Shown here in pieces: positions 54,833 to 62,995 of a DNA stretch of 64,000 nucleotides. Positions within the stretch are counted from its first letter, which is position 1, and each line of letters begins with the position of its first letter. The notes beneath the pieces are model-generated. The model did not search any database. It saw nothing but the letters and a program-made list of their open reading frames with translations, and was not told the origin of the DNA. The position numbers and the translations under genes are program-made. Source of the stretch: Fictibacillus enclensis (GTDB lineage Bacteria > Bacillota > Bacilli > Bacillales > Fictibacillaceae); contig NZ_KQ758621.1 in the NCBI RefSeq assembly GCF_001457035.1, positions 62,001 to 126,000 of the forward strand, read 5' to 3'.

Positions 54833-54858
54833 AAAAAAATACCGTTCGCAAACGGTAT
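54833..54858 (-). terminator. Intrinsic terminator of the GNAT gene
   Basis: ATACCGTT/AACGGTAT stem with GCGA-type loop and a T-run on the minus strand. Confidence 0.9.
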
Positions 54859-54871
54859 TTCTCTCACTCTG

Positions 54872-55429
54872 CTATTCTACTTGTTGCGTGCGTTCCTCAT
54901 ACTCCTCCTTAAGAATGCTATAGTATAAAGACGTAACTACTTTCCCATCCACACGCTCCAAAATTTTCTCTTGGCTGAACCGGAAATTGAAGCCGCATTT
55001 TTCATTCACCCGTTTGGAATTATGGTTAAAATCAAAATGGCCACACCATACAATATCGAGGTTCAGCTCTTCAAAACCAAATTGAAGCACAGTTTTCACC
55101 GCTTCAGGGACATATCCATTTCCCCAATATGCCGGATTCAGCACATAACCTATTTCTTTTTGATTTAGATATACCAGGGACAAATCAGGTGTCCGATCAT
55201 GCAGGCCGATACTGCCGATGACCTTTCCTTCTGAAAGCAGCTCAATCGCCCAGGTCTCATCTTCTTTTAAAAATAAATCTATGATTTCCTTGCTTTCCTC
55301 TTCGTCCTTATGAGGCTTCCAGCCGGCATTCGGTCCCACCTGCTCACTCTTCGCATACTCGTATAAATCTTTGTAATCGGATGGTTTCCAAGGTCTCAAG
55401 CGCAATCTCTCAGTCTGCAATTCTTTCAT
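54872..55429 (-). CDS. GNAT-family N-acetyltransferase (RimJ/RimL-like)
   Basis: A 185-residue acetyltransferase of the Acetyltransf_3 type: TERLRLRPWKPSDYKDLYEY start, IGSIGLHDRTP, IGYVLNPAYWGNGYVPEAV (acetyl-CoA loop) and HFDFNHNSKRVNEKCGF. It transfers an acetyl group from acetyl-CoA to a protein N-terminus or small molecule; the substrate is not evident. ATG has GGGG upstream. Single gene. Confidence 0.88.
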   Translation of the reverse strand: MKELQTERLRLRPWKPSDYKDLYEYAKSEQVGPNAGWKPHKDEEESKEIIDLFLKEDETWAIELLSEGKVIGSIGLHDRTPDLSLVYLNQKEIGYVLNPAYWGNGYVPEAVKTVLQFGFEELNLDIVWCGHFDFNHNSKRVNEKCGFNFRFSQEKILERVDGKVVTSLYYSILKEEYEERTQQVE

Positions 55430-55498
55430 CGGCAGGCCCCCCTCTTATTTTTTTCAATTATAGGCGAATCACCTGCAAATAGGAATAACATTCACAGA

Positions 55499-55526
55499 AA
55501 AAAGCAGTGCACCAGGGCACCGCTTT
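55499..55526 (-). terminator. Probable terminator of the PhyH gene
   Basis: AGCGGTGC-type hairpin with imperfect stem and a TTTTTT run on the minus strand, just after the PhyH stop. Confidence 0.6.
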
Positions 55527-55531
55527 AAAAT

Positions 55532-56452
55532 CTACCATTTTTTCAATCCAAGCAATTTTTCTCCCAATTCTGTGAGCTGGGCCGTCTCATATTTTTGATG
55601 CTCCAGGTTGCGCGGATCTCCCGGAAAGGCTTTTCCGGTTGGAGGTATTCTTTCCTTCCATGATTGAATTCTCGTTTCCCTCAACTGATCGTTACCTTCT
55701 TGTGCAGGGAACATGGAGATATACTGTGCAAGACGGGGCTTATCCGAATAGTTTGGGCGAATACCGTGCGGCTGCATGCTATAAAAAATAAGCAGGTCTC
55801 CAGCCTTTGTAACAACCTTTGTCGGCGTATACCCGGTCGTATCCGGTTTATGCGGATCCCGGTCTTCCGGCTGTTTCTTCACCCACTCATTAAAATCTCG
55901 GTAAAGCTCTGGAATGCATTGGAAACCGCCCATATCTACATCCGTATCCACGAGGGACAAGACTCCTTGAACATTGACCGGAATCGGATCAAGTGAAGTA
56001 TCCACATCCCAATGGATGAAGCTATTGTATTCATGGCCAGGCTTCATTGGAAGGTTGAGGTTGCACCGGTCGATGCTCGCCCACAATTTTTCCGTTCCCC
56101 AGATGTCTGTAAATGCCTCATAAACTTTCGGAAACATCCGGTTGTCCCACAGGTACTGATGATTGTAGAGCTCAACCATTCCTGTGTTTTTCAGCTCCTC
56201 CATTTGGATTTCTCGCCTTGCCGGCTTATACCAGGTGGAAGAATCCTGAGGGTCCTTTTCTTCAAAATCCCAAATCAAATTGACCAGACGCTCAAGGTGA
56301 TCCTTCGGAACGGCATCCCGCACAATCACATATCCGTTCTCTTTCCAAAACGACCAATCGTCTTCACTCAGCACACGCAGCGGTTCATTGTTCTTTCTCT
56401 CGTTTAACGGAACGGAGATTTTGAGAATATTATTGAGCTGTTGTTTGTTCAT
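55532..56452 (-). CDS. Phytanoyl-CoA dioxygenase (PhyH)-family Fe(II)/2-oxoglutarate enzyme
   Basis: A 306-residue double-stranded beta-helix dioxygenase. Iron ligands are His-x-Asp in FIHWDVDTS and the distal His in QPHGIRPNYS; the 2-oxoglutarate-binding Arg is in SDKPRLAQYIS. The N-terminal EDDWSFWKENGYVIVRDAV is typical. Bacterial relatives hydroxylate small molecules (for example lipids, osmolytes or antibiotics). It is divergent from an AraC regulator at 56763 and probably its target. A decayed relative lies at 58600-59249. Substrate unknown. Confidence 0.86.
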   Translation of the reverse strand: MNKQQLNNILKISVPLNERKNNEPLRVLSEDDWSFWKENGYVIVRDAVPKDHLERLVNLIWDFEEKDPQDSSTWYKPARREIQMEELKNTGMVELYNHQYLWDNRMFPKVYEAFTDIWGTEKLWASIDRCNLNLPMKPGHEYNSFIHWDVDTSLDPIPVNVQGVLSLVDTDVDMGGFQCIPELYRDFNEWVKKQPEDRDPHKPDTTGYTPTKVVTKAGDLLIFYSMQPHGIRPNYSDKPRLAQYISMFPAQEGNDQLRETRIQSWKERIPPTGKAFPGDPRNLEHQKYETAQLTELGEKLLGLKKW

Positions 56453-56713
56453 CTTTCTTCCTCCTTGTTTTTATTTATGGTTTGATGTTGATTTAATCGT
56501 AGTCCTCCGACTGTTTTCGTACAATTAACAATCTTGCCTTTCTTTTTTTAAATCTATACAATCTTGTGGTTACCTGGCTATGAAACTCGTAATCGTTTCC
56601 CTTTGTTTCCGTTCCCAACTCAGATACCACCACAATATTGCTCACTTTTACCAAAATCTTTCATATCTTGCGGTTCTCTATGGATTTCAAGCGTTTTCTC
56701 TTATACACTAAAA

Positions 56714-56738
56714 AGAACCATCATGTTCAGATGGTTCT
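56714..56738. promoter_or_regulatory. Hairpin in the leader of the AraC gene
   Basis: AGAACCATC/GATGGTTCT, 9-bp perfect stem with 7-nt loop, 11 nt before GGGAGG of the AraC gene and without T-run. It could be an operator or an mRNA structure. Nothing else is evident in 56453-56762. Confidence 0.5.
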
Positions 56739-56762
56739 CAAACGAATTGGGAGGTTATTGTA

Positions 56763-57659
56763 TTGAGAGACATACTTGATCACGAATCGTTCTCCCCTGA
56801 AACTTTGTTAATCAATAAAGACCCTCATCTTCTATATGCCGGGCAGATCTGCGACAATCCCTATTGGAAGTTTTCCAGCCACAAGCATGATAACTTAAGC
56901 GAGATTGTTCATATTTGTGCCGGTAAGGGAACGTTTACGATCGATGGTACCACTTATGAAGTATCACAAGGCGATACCCTCATCTACAATAAAGATGTTC
57001 TGCACGAGGAATGGTCCAACCCTTATCAGCCGTTAAAAACCTACTTTTGCGGAGTGACCAACCTTTCCATTGCCGGGCTGGATGATCTTCATATCATCCC
57101 TTCAGGCATCGAACCTGTGATCAGACGCAATAAATATTCTTCCAAAATAGAAACCCTGATAGCCGAGATCTTTGATGAAGCGGCACTAAAAGCGGATGGG
57201 TATGAAAAAGTCTCGAAGCATTTACTGATCTCTCTCATTACGTTGATCTATCGCATCCTTCATCTGCATCCCAGTGATATTTCGGCTGAATCAAGAGACT
57301 CATTGGCACACCGGATAAAAGAATATATTGACAAGCATTATACGAAAAGTCTGTCACTGGAGGACCTTGCGGAGGCTTTTTTCATCAGTCCCTATTATCT
57401 TTCCCATGTGTTTAAGGAAGAAACAAACCTTTCACCCATTCACTACCTGATCACAAGACGAATGGGAGAAGCAAAACGGCTTCTGGTCTCAACCAATTTA
57501 AAAGTACGTGAGGTTGCCCAGCTCGTGGGTTACGATAATCCCAATTACTTTACTATGCTGTTCAAAAAGTTTACCGGTGAATCACCGAAACACTTTAAAA
57601 TCAAGCATTCCGAAAAGCTGCATTACCCAAACACTAAGGAAGGCCCTTATTCCAAGTAG
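56763..57659 (+). CDS. AraC-family transcriptional regulator with cupin sensor domain
   Basis: A 298-residue regulator. Residues 25-110 form a cupin ligand domain (HKHDNLSEIVHICAGKGTF, EVSQGDTLIYNKDVLHEE) and residues 195-290 the double HTH (LEDLAEAFFISPYYLSHVFKE; REVAQLVGYDNPNYFTMLFKK). It probably activates the divergent PhyH gene in response to a carbohydrate or related compound. Start TTG at 56763 is 7 nt after GGGAGG. A terminator overlaps the end of the gene. Confidence 0.88.
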   Translation: MRDILDHESFSPETLLINKDPHLLYAGQICDNPYWKFSSHKHDNLSEIVHICAGKGTFTIDGTTYEVSQGDTLIYNKDVLHEEWSNPYQPLKTYFCGVTNLSIAGLDDLHIIPSGIEPVIRRNKYSSKIETLIAEIFDEAALKADGYEKVSKHLLISLITLIYRILHLHPSDISAESRDSLAHRIKEYIDKHYTKSLSLEDLAEAFFISPYYLSHVFKEETNLSPIHYLITRRMGEAKRLLVSTNLKVREVAQLVGYDNPNYFTMLFKKFTGESPKHFKIKHSEKLHYPNTKEGPYSK

Positions 57660-57675
57660 GAAAAGGGCCTTTTTG
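57640..57675 (+). terminator. Intrinsic terminator of the AraC gene
   Basis: AAGGCCCTT/AAGGGCCTT stem, part of which is within the last codons, then TTTTT. Confidence 0.9.
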
Positions 57676-57740
57676 CTGATATATTATTGAAACTCATTCT
57701 TTCTGAACACCTGTTATCGACATATTTAAAATAGTCATGA

Positions 57741-58091
57741 CGTTTTAAGCTGAATTCTTCTTTTTCCTGGAAGTTCCCTTATGAAAGCACTGCAAAAGAC
57801 AAATATGTGGGTACAGCACCAGTGTATGCCTACCCTCCAAATAATTTTGGCCTCTATAATTCTGTAGGCAATGTATGGGAGTGGTGCTCTGATTGGTTCA
57901 GTTCTCCCCACGAGTCGAACCTTAATAACCCGGCAGGTCCAATAAAAGGGCACTCAAAAGTTACTAAGGGCGGATCGTATTTATGTCATCGATCTTATTG
58001 CAATCAGTACCGCGTGGCTGCAAGATGTGCAAATACACCTGATAGCTCTGCAGGGCACCTGGGTTTCCGATGTGCAGCTGATGCGGATTAA
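57741..58091 (+). pseudogene. Formylglycine-generating enzyme (sulfatase-modifying factor) C-terminal relic
   Basis: The frame from 57741 has no initiation site and joins FGE sequence from about 57768: [37 protein letters not shown], then [19 protein letters not shown], and ends [17 protein letters not shown]. Both active-site cysteines (Cys-x4-Cys in CHRSYC) are present, but the first two thirds of the protein are missing. No sulfatase gene is in the window. No start codon with a ribosome site is visible, so it is very probably not expressed as an enzyme. Confidence 0.85.
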
Positions 58092-58112
58092 TGCTGTTTT
58101 ATCTGCCCTTCA

Positions 58113-58153
58113 TTTTAGTAGTATTATAAAAAACTACTAAAATTTTTAGTAGT
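58113..58153. repeat. Triple TTTTAGTAGT element
   Basis: TTTTAGTAGT (58113-58122), its exact complement ACTACTAAAA (58133-58142), then TTTTAGTAGT again (58144-58153). It lies at the junction between two gene relics. It could be a scar or a small hairpin switch; nothing identifies it. Confidence 0.6.
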
Positions 58154-58220
58154 CTCTTGAACTACCCTCCACCTAAATTCTGACGAATTTTGAGGAAGGA
58201 GTCTTCTCGTTAAAATTGAT

Positions 58221-58250
58221 AAAAAACCCCTCTCCTTTTTTGAAGAGGGG
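58221..58250 (-). terminator. Intrinsic terminator of the chimeric relic
   Basis: CCCCTCTTC/GAGAGGGG stem and TTTTTT on the minus strand, probably inherited from the sugar-permease gene. Confidence 0.88.
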
Positions 58251-58269
58251 CTCACCACTTCTCACAAAA

Positions 58270-59249
58270 TCAAGCCGCTTTATTCTTATTATAGATATCC
58301 AGCGCCACGGCAGCGAGAAGGACAAAGCCCTTGATGCCCTGCTGCCAGTCGATGCCGACGCCAAGGAGGGACATGCCGTTGTTCATGATTCCCATCACAA
58401 GACCGCCAATAATGGCTCCTGCAAAGGTTCCGATCCCCCCGTAGGCTGAAGCGCCGCCGATAAAGCAGGCAGCAATGGCATCCAGCTCAAACAGGTTACC
58501 TGCTTTAATGAGCGAAATGATGATGGCCAGGAAGGTAGGAACATGATGGTTAATGATCATAATGCCCGAAACGGCCCCCACAAAAGCAGCCACCGAACCA
58601 TGAGCCCAACTTGGAACTGCCGGTGCTTTCATTCTCATAAACTTAAACTTTAGCATAAAGCGCGGTTCACCCAGCACATTTGCGGTTGCCCTGTGCCAGA
58701 TATCATAATGGATCAGCGCGAAGGTACCTGCCTTTCCGTTGGCTAAGGCTTCTTCCTCTGTATCATCATCCTGGAAAATACGGGTTTCATAATATTGTGT
58801 TCCCGGCATAATTCCCGTCGGCCCGAGTTCCACAGGCGTGTCCTGAGGAAAATACATGATCATCGCCCACCATGGATGATGGTTGCGCATCCGCTGATAT
58901 CCCCAATAGCTGTCTTTTTGCCAAGCACCAGCTTCAGTTGAAGCATTGTAATGGCCGTGCCGATGAGCATGAAGCATATAATCCGAACCCAAAACACTGG
59001 TCAACGCTCCTGTAATGATGGGATGATCAAACACTTTTTGAAGTTCAGGAATTCTGGGGGAGAGATTGTTCCCAGGATTTCCTTCTTCTACATATACCGT
59101 CTTAACTGTGTGTTCAATGCTTCATGAAATTCCTCGGAGAAGTCTGTTTGCAGGATAAGAAAACCATCTGTGATAAACTTCTTGATCTGCTCATCCGTCA
59201 ACAAAAACGGTGAAGCCGCTTTCAACTGCGTAATCTTCCTCCTTTTCAT
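58270..59249 (-). pseudogene. Chimeric relic: PhyH dioxygenase fragment fused in frame to XylH/RbsC-type permease fragments
   Basis: From ATG 59249 (GGGG upstream) a PhyH N-terminus reads LLTDEQIKKFITDGFLILQ. A frameshift near 59110 moves it to the frame giving FDHPIITGALTSVLGSDYML and HAHRHGHYNAS, which stays open to 58270. About 58600 the PhyH sequence (GEPRFMLKFKFMRM) changes to membrane sequence of a sugar ABC permease: GSVAAFVGAVSGIMIINHHV, then, after an internal deletion, AGNLFELDAIAACFIGGASA and the XylH-like end (GMSLLGVGIDWQQGIKGFVL). At least two deletions and one frameshift are therefore recorded. Not expected to be functional. Confidence 0.82.
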
Positions 59250-59560
59250 TCTGTTCCCCTTGATTATAAGCAGAGCAAATCCTAATCAGAATAGAGAAAG
59301 CTAAGGCAGATTGGTACAAAACTAAGATATAAAAAAAGATGCCCTTCTCTTTTTAGGTACTAGTTGAACCAAGTGGCTCAACCCACTAACTGCCAATTCC
59401 ATTATTTTTTAGAAAAAAATGTAACAGAATACGCTAAATAAGAAGTCAATTTACTTTGTCTATCGAATAGTTTTATAAGGACGTATTAACCATATGACTT
59501 TATATCATATTTGTTATATAATATTATATAATGACCTAATGCTAGGAGGAAGCTAAATCG

Positions 59561-60289
59561 ATGAAACTGAACAACGCCAGTTCCCTTCCTTTATATGAAC
59601 AGCTGATGATCAACATAAAAGATGAGATGGATAAAGGGGTCTATAAAGCAGGGGACAGAATTCCGAACGAGGCTGAGCTTTGTGATCTTTACAGTGTGAG
59701 CCGGATTACCGTCAGACGAGCCATTCAAGAATTGGTAGAGGAAGGACTATTGGAGCGAAAGCAAGGCAAAGGCACGTTTGTTTCCCGAAAAAAAGTGGCC
59801 CGGGAGCTGATTACCGTTGAAGGGTTCTCTGATTTCAGCAAGCAATTGGGAGTGAACTCCTCGAAAAAAGTATTGGAATGCAAGGAAATAAAAGCGACAA
59901 AACAAGTTGCCGAGGCTCTTCAGATTGAAGTGGGTTCACCTGTACTGAATCTTTCGCGCCTGATGTTTATTGATGACATGCCATTCACCATTGATATTGT
60001 CCATTATTCCCTGATCCGCTTTCCAAAACTGATGGAAAACATTTTCGAGTATGAATCCACCTACGATGTGCTTAAAAATATGTATCAAGTGAACATGCAA
60101 AAGACCTCATCCACCAAGATTTTGACCGCTGTACCTGCTTCCACCACCGAGGCTGAGTACCTGGATTGTGATCCTGGGGCCATGCTGTTCAACATTGATA
60201 AAACGGTATTTGACGATCAAGGGGTACCTATTCATATTTCCACCTTTAAAGTACCAACCACTCATATCGCATTTACCATTTCAACCTAA
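59561..60289 (+). CDS. frlR: GntR/HutC-family regulator of fructosamine use
   Basis: A 242-residue regulator: GntR winged HTH (YKAGDRIPNEAELCDLYSVS, RITVRRAIQELVEEGLL, KQGKGTFV) and a C-terminal UTRA ligand domain. It lies convergently next to frlD, the same neighbourhood as B. subtilis frlR (yurK), and probably represses the frl operon until a 6-phospho-fructosamine binds. ATG with AGGAGG upstream. The 310 nt upstream are AT-rich and hold a weak GTTGA/TCAAC hairpin near 59365 but no gene. Confidence 0.87.
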   Translation: MKLNNASSLPLYEQLMINIKDEMDKGVYKAGDRIPNEAELCDLYSVSRITVRRAIQELVEEGLLERKQGKGTFVSRKKVARELITVEGFSDFSKQLGVNSSKKVLECKEIKATKQVAEALQIEVGSPVLNLSRLMFIDDMPFTIDIVHYSLIRFPKLMENIFEYESTYDVLKNMYQVNMQKTSSTKILTAVPASTTEAEYLDCDPGAMLFNIDKTVFDDQGVPIHISTFKVPTTHIAFTIST

Positions 60290-60290
60290 A

Positions 60291-60329
60291 AAAATGGAAC
60301 TAAGCCATTTCTGGCTAGTTCCATTTTTC
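60291..60329. terminator. Bidirectional terminator between frlR and frlD
   Basis: ATGGAACTAAGCC/GGCTAGTTCCAT stem with T- or A-runs on both sides. Confidence 0.93.
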
Positions 60330-61149
60330 ATACCATCAACGATTTACCATGGCCAAATGCTCCCATAATCTCACAGGTTCTTGCGGCTTTTAATGCCGCG
60401 AACTGCAGGGACTCTTTAATAGAAGACTGGTTAAAGAAGCTTGTTAAAAACCCGGCAATAAACGAATCTCCTGCTCCGAGCGTATCAATGACCTCCGCTT
60501 CCTCAATGCCTTGAATGTACCGGTTGGATCCATCTGACATAATTACGCCTTTAGAGCCTCTGGTGACCACCACATTGGCGGTTCCCAATGTATGAATTTT
60601 AGCGATCAATGCATCAATTTCCAGTTCCGATAAATCGCTTCCCGAAACAAAAGCAAACGTAAGATAAGGACATGCCTTTTGGAGCAGCTCATCGGTATAG
60701 TGATTGGAAAGATCATAAGAAAGAGGGATCAATTTCTGCAGCCGGGACAACTCATCCTCCAGACTGCTGTAAATGCTCGTGTGCAGCACATCGTAGCGTT
60801 TAATAGATTCATAATCTTCTTCTGTTAGTCTCAGCTTTAAGGCAGACTGTATGCCTCCTTTATTGGATTTCACAAAAATACGGTCGCCCTCTTCATCCAG
60901 ATTAACGTAGGCTTTTCCGCTCTCCCCGATTGCCCGGCGAACCCTGCTGGCATCCACATTTTCTTTTTTCAGAGATTCAACGATATGGTCACCCTCTGTG
61001 TCATTTCCTACGATACCTATAAATGCTGTTTCAGCCGCACCGAACTGCCGTGACAGCACCGCTACATTCAGCGCGTTCCCTCCCGGATACATTTCATTCC
61101 GTTCCAAATAAACATCAACTACGTTATCACCAATGGCTATTAATTTCAT
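60328..61149 (-). CDS. frlD: Fructosamine (fructoselysine-type) 6-kinase
   Basis: A 273-residue PfkB-family kinase: GDNVVDVYLERNEMYPGGNA start typical of FrlD, and DTLGAGDSFIAGFLTSF with the catalytic Asp. It phosphorylates imported fructosamines (Amadori products of amino acids) at O-6 for the deglycase FrlB. It is the last gene of an frlO-frlN-frlM-frlD order identical to B. subtilis; frlB would lie beyond the right edge. ATG with AAGGG upstream. Confidence 0.9.
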   Translation of the reverse strand: MKLIAIGDNVVDVYLERNEMYPGGNALNVAVLSRQFGAAETAFIGIVGNDTEGDHIVESLKKENVDASRVRRAIGESGKAYVNLDEEGDRIFVKSNKGGIQSALKLRLTEEDYESIKRYDVLHTSIYSSLEDELSRLQKLIPLSYDLSNHYTDELLQKACPYLTFAFVSGSDLSELEIDALIAKIHTLGTANVVVTRGSKGVIMSDGSNRYIQGIEEAEVIDTLGAGDSFIAGFLTSFFNQSSIKESLQFAALKAARTCEIMGAFGHGKSLMV

Positions 61150-61167
61150 TTGTATTCCAACCCTTTC

Positions 61168-62058
61168 TTATCCTTTTACACTGCCTGCAGCCAAGCCGCG
61201 AATGAAATATTTTTGCATAAATAAAAATAAGAGAATAATAGGCGCTGCAGAAATCATCAAACCTGCCAGAAGAACTCCCCAGTTAGTTTGCAGCGCATCC
61301 CTGAATTGCATCAATCCGGCAGGTATGGTTTTCAGCGATTCTGAATCGACAAAAATGAGCGCGAACATAAACTCGTTCCATGTAAAATACGCCGTAAGAA
61401 TAATCCCGGTTAAAAGGATGGGATAATTCAGCGGTAAAAATATCTTGGTGAACACGGCCCATGAACTGCATCCATCAAGGACAGCAGATTCTTCAATTTC
61501 CTTTGGCACATCCAGGAAAGCGGCACGGATGAGCAAAATGGTGATGGGGATCCGGTAAGCGACATAGGGAAGAATCAGCGCCAAATACGTATCATGGATG
61601 CCCAAAGCCTGAATCAGCTTATATAAAGGAACAAGACTGACTTGCGGGGAGAGCATCATTCCTCCCATGCAAAGAATAAGAAGCGCATTTTTTCCTTTGA
61701 AGGAAAACCGTGTTAACCCGTAAGCCCCCAGTGCACTGATGAACACTGTCCCTAAACAGGTGCTGACAGTAACGACTAAGCTATTCACGAAATATCCTGA
61801 AATTCCTGTCTCCCAAGCGTGGGAATAGTTGGAAAACAGCCATTTCTCCGGCATGGCCCAGCTGTTGGAGAAAATTTCGTCCGTGGTTTTAAAGGAATTA
61901 ATAATCATCCAGAACAGCGGGTACGCCACCACGATAAAATAGACCACTAAAATGAAATAAAGTGGGACAGCTCCTTTGATTTTCGCCTTCTTCCGTCTTC
62001 TTTTGACCGGTACATTGTAGGTGTAATCAATCGTTGCTTTGGTTTCCAAATCAATCAT
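61168..62058 (-). CDS. frlM: Fructosamine ABC importer permease FrlM
   Basis: A 296-residue MalG-type permease with six helices; EAA loop EEIEESAVLDGCSSWAVFTK and the C-terminus QKYFIRGLAAGSVKG typical of carbohydrate-uptake CUT1 systems. ATG 62058 overlaps the frlN stop by 8 nt (coupled). A longer in-frame form would lie mostly within frlN. No ATPase gene is present; CUT1 systems in Bacillus share MsmX. Confidence 0.9.
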   Translation of the reverse strand: MIDLETKATIDYTYNVPVKRRRKKAKIKGAVPLYFILVVYFIVVAYPLFWMIINSFKTTDEIFSNSWAMPEKWLFSNYSHAWETGISGYFVNSLVVTVSTCLGTVFISALGAYGLTRFSFKGKNALLILCMGGMMLSPQVSLVPLYKLIQALGIHDTYLALILPYVAYRIPITILLIRAAFLDVPKEIEESAVLDGCSSWAVFTKIFLPLNYPILLTGIILTAYFTWNEFMFALIFVDSESLKTIPAGLMQFRDALQTNWGVLLAGLMISAAPIILLFLFMQKYFIRGLAAGSVKG

Positions 62059-62929
62059 CCTTCCCTGTTCGGAATAGCTTCTTTTGAACCAAGGACAAAA
62101 GTAATGTGAGAATGAGAATAACGGTGGCAATGGCGGATGCATAGCCCATCTGATCTTTGGCGAAAGCTGAGCTGTATAGAAGAGTACCAAGCACCTCACT
62201 GGCGTTGCCGGGACCGCCTCCCGTTAAAATATACGGTTCATTAAAAACCGTAAAAGCGCCTGTCAGCGTAATAAGCGAAGCCACAAAAAACATCTCTTTC
62301 ACCTGTGGAACCGTGACGGAAATGAACCTGCGGATTTTACCGGCTCCATCCATTTCTGCTGCTTCATAAATTTCCCTAGGAATCGCCTGAATGGCAACGA
62401 TAAATAACATCATGATGTAACCGATACTCTGCCATTGGGACACGGCAATCACAGCGAAAATCGCTGTTTCCGAATCACCCAGCCATTCCCTTGCCCAGGA
62501 GTCCAGTCCCAATCCGTGCAGAAAGCTGTTCAGGATTCCCATGTTCGGCTCATAGACAAAGGTAAAAAGCAATGCGATGACCGTAACCGAGATAACCACC
62601 GGCAAAAAGAAAACCGTCCGAAAAAAACTGCTGATGAACCGGGTAATGGGATCCTCGAGAATAGCGGCCAAAATCAGTCCGCCAAACACCTGGCAGATAA
62701 TCGAGATGACGGCATACCAGACGTTATTTTTTAATGCGGTATAAAATACCGGATCATGAAAGAGGTTGATGAAATTGGTAAACCCGACAAATGCCTTGTC
62801 CGGGGAGAAAGCCGAAAAATCATAAAAACTAAATCTGAAGTTTTCCACGATTGGATAATATACAAAAAGCCCCATCATCACTATACAAGGTGCAAGATAC
62901 AGATACGGGACGAGTTTTCTGATCGGCAA
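62051..62929 (-). CDS. frlN: Fructosamine ABC importer permease FrlN
   Basis: A 292-residue MalF-type permease: LVPYLYLAPCIVMMGLFVYY first helix, EAA loop IPREIYEAAEMDGAGKIRRF, GGPGNASEVLGTLLY near the end. The start is TTG 62929, 6 nt after GAGGTG; an ATG at 62989 would place a transcription-terminator-like hairpin inside the coding sequence. It pairs with FrlM. The hairpin before it may lower permease mRNA relative to the binding protein. Confidence 0.88.
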   Translation of the reverse strand: MPIRKLVPYLYLAPCIVMMGLFVYYPIVENFRFSFYDFSAFSPDKAFVGFTNFINLFHDPVFYTALKNNVWYAVISIICQVFGGLILAAILEDPITRFISSFFRTVFFLPVVISVTVIALLFTFVYEPNMGILNSFLHGLGLDSWAREWLGDSETAIFAVIAVSQWQSIGYIMMLFIVAIQAIPREIYEAAEMDGAGKIRRFISVTVPQVKEMFFVASLITLTGAFTVFNEPYILTGGGPGNASEVLGTLLYSSAFAKDQMGYASAIATVILILTLLLSLVQKKLFRTGKDD

Positions 62930-62948
62930 TGGATTCACCTCTTCTTTT

Positions 62949-62985
62949 TTTAAAAGAAGGTGGTTAACGTGCAACCACCTTCTCT
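62949..62985 (-). terminator. Intercistronic hairpin between frlO and frlN (attenuator-like)
   Basis: GAAGGTGGTT (62956-62965) and AACCACCTTC (62973-62982) give a perfect 10-bp stem followed by TTTT on the minus strand. The short T-run suggests partial termination or 3'-end protection of the binding-protein message. Confidence 0.72.
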
Positions 62986-62995
62986 TCATCGTTTT

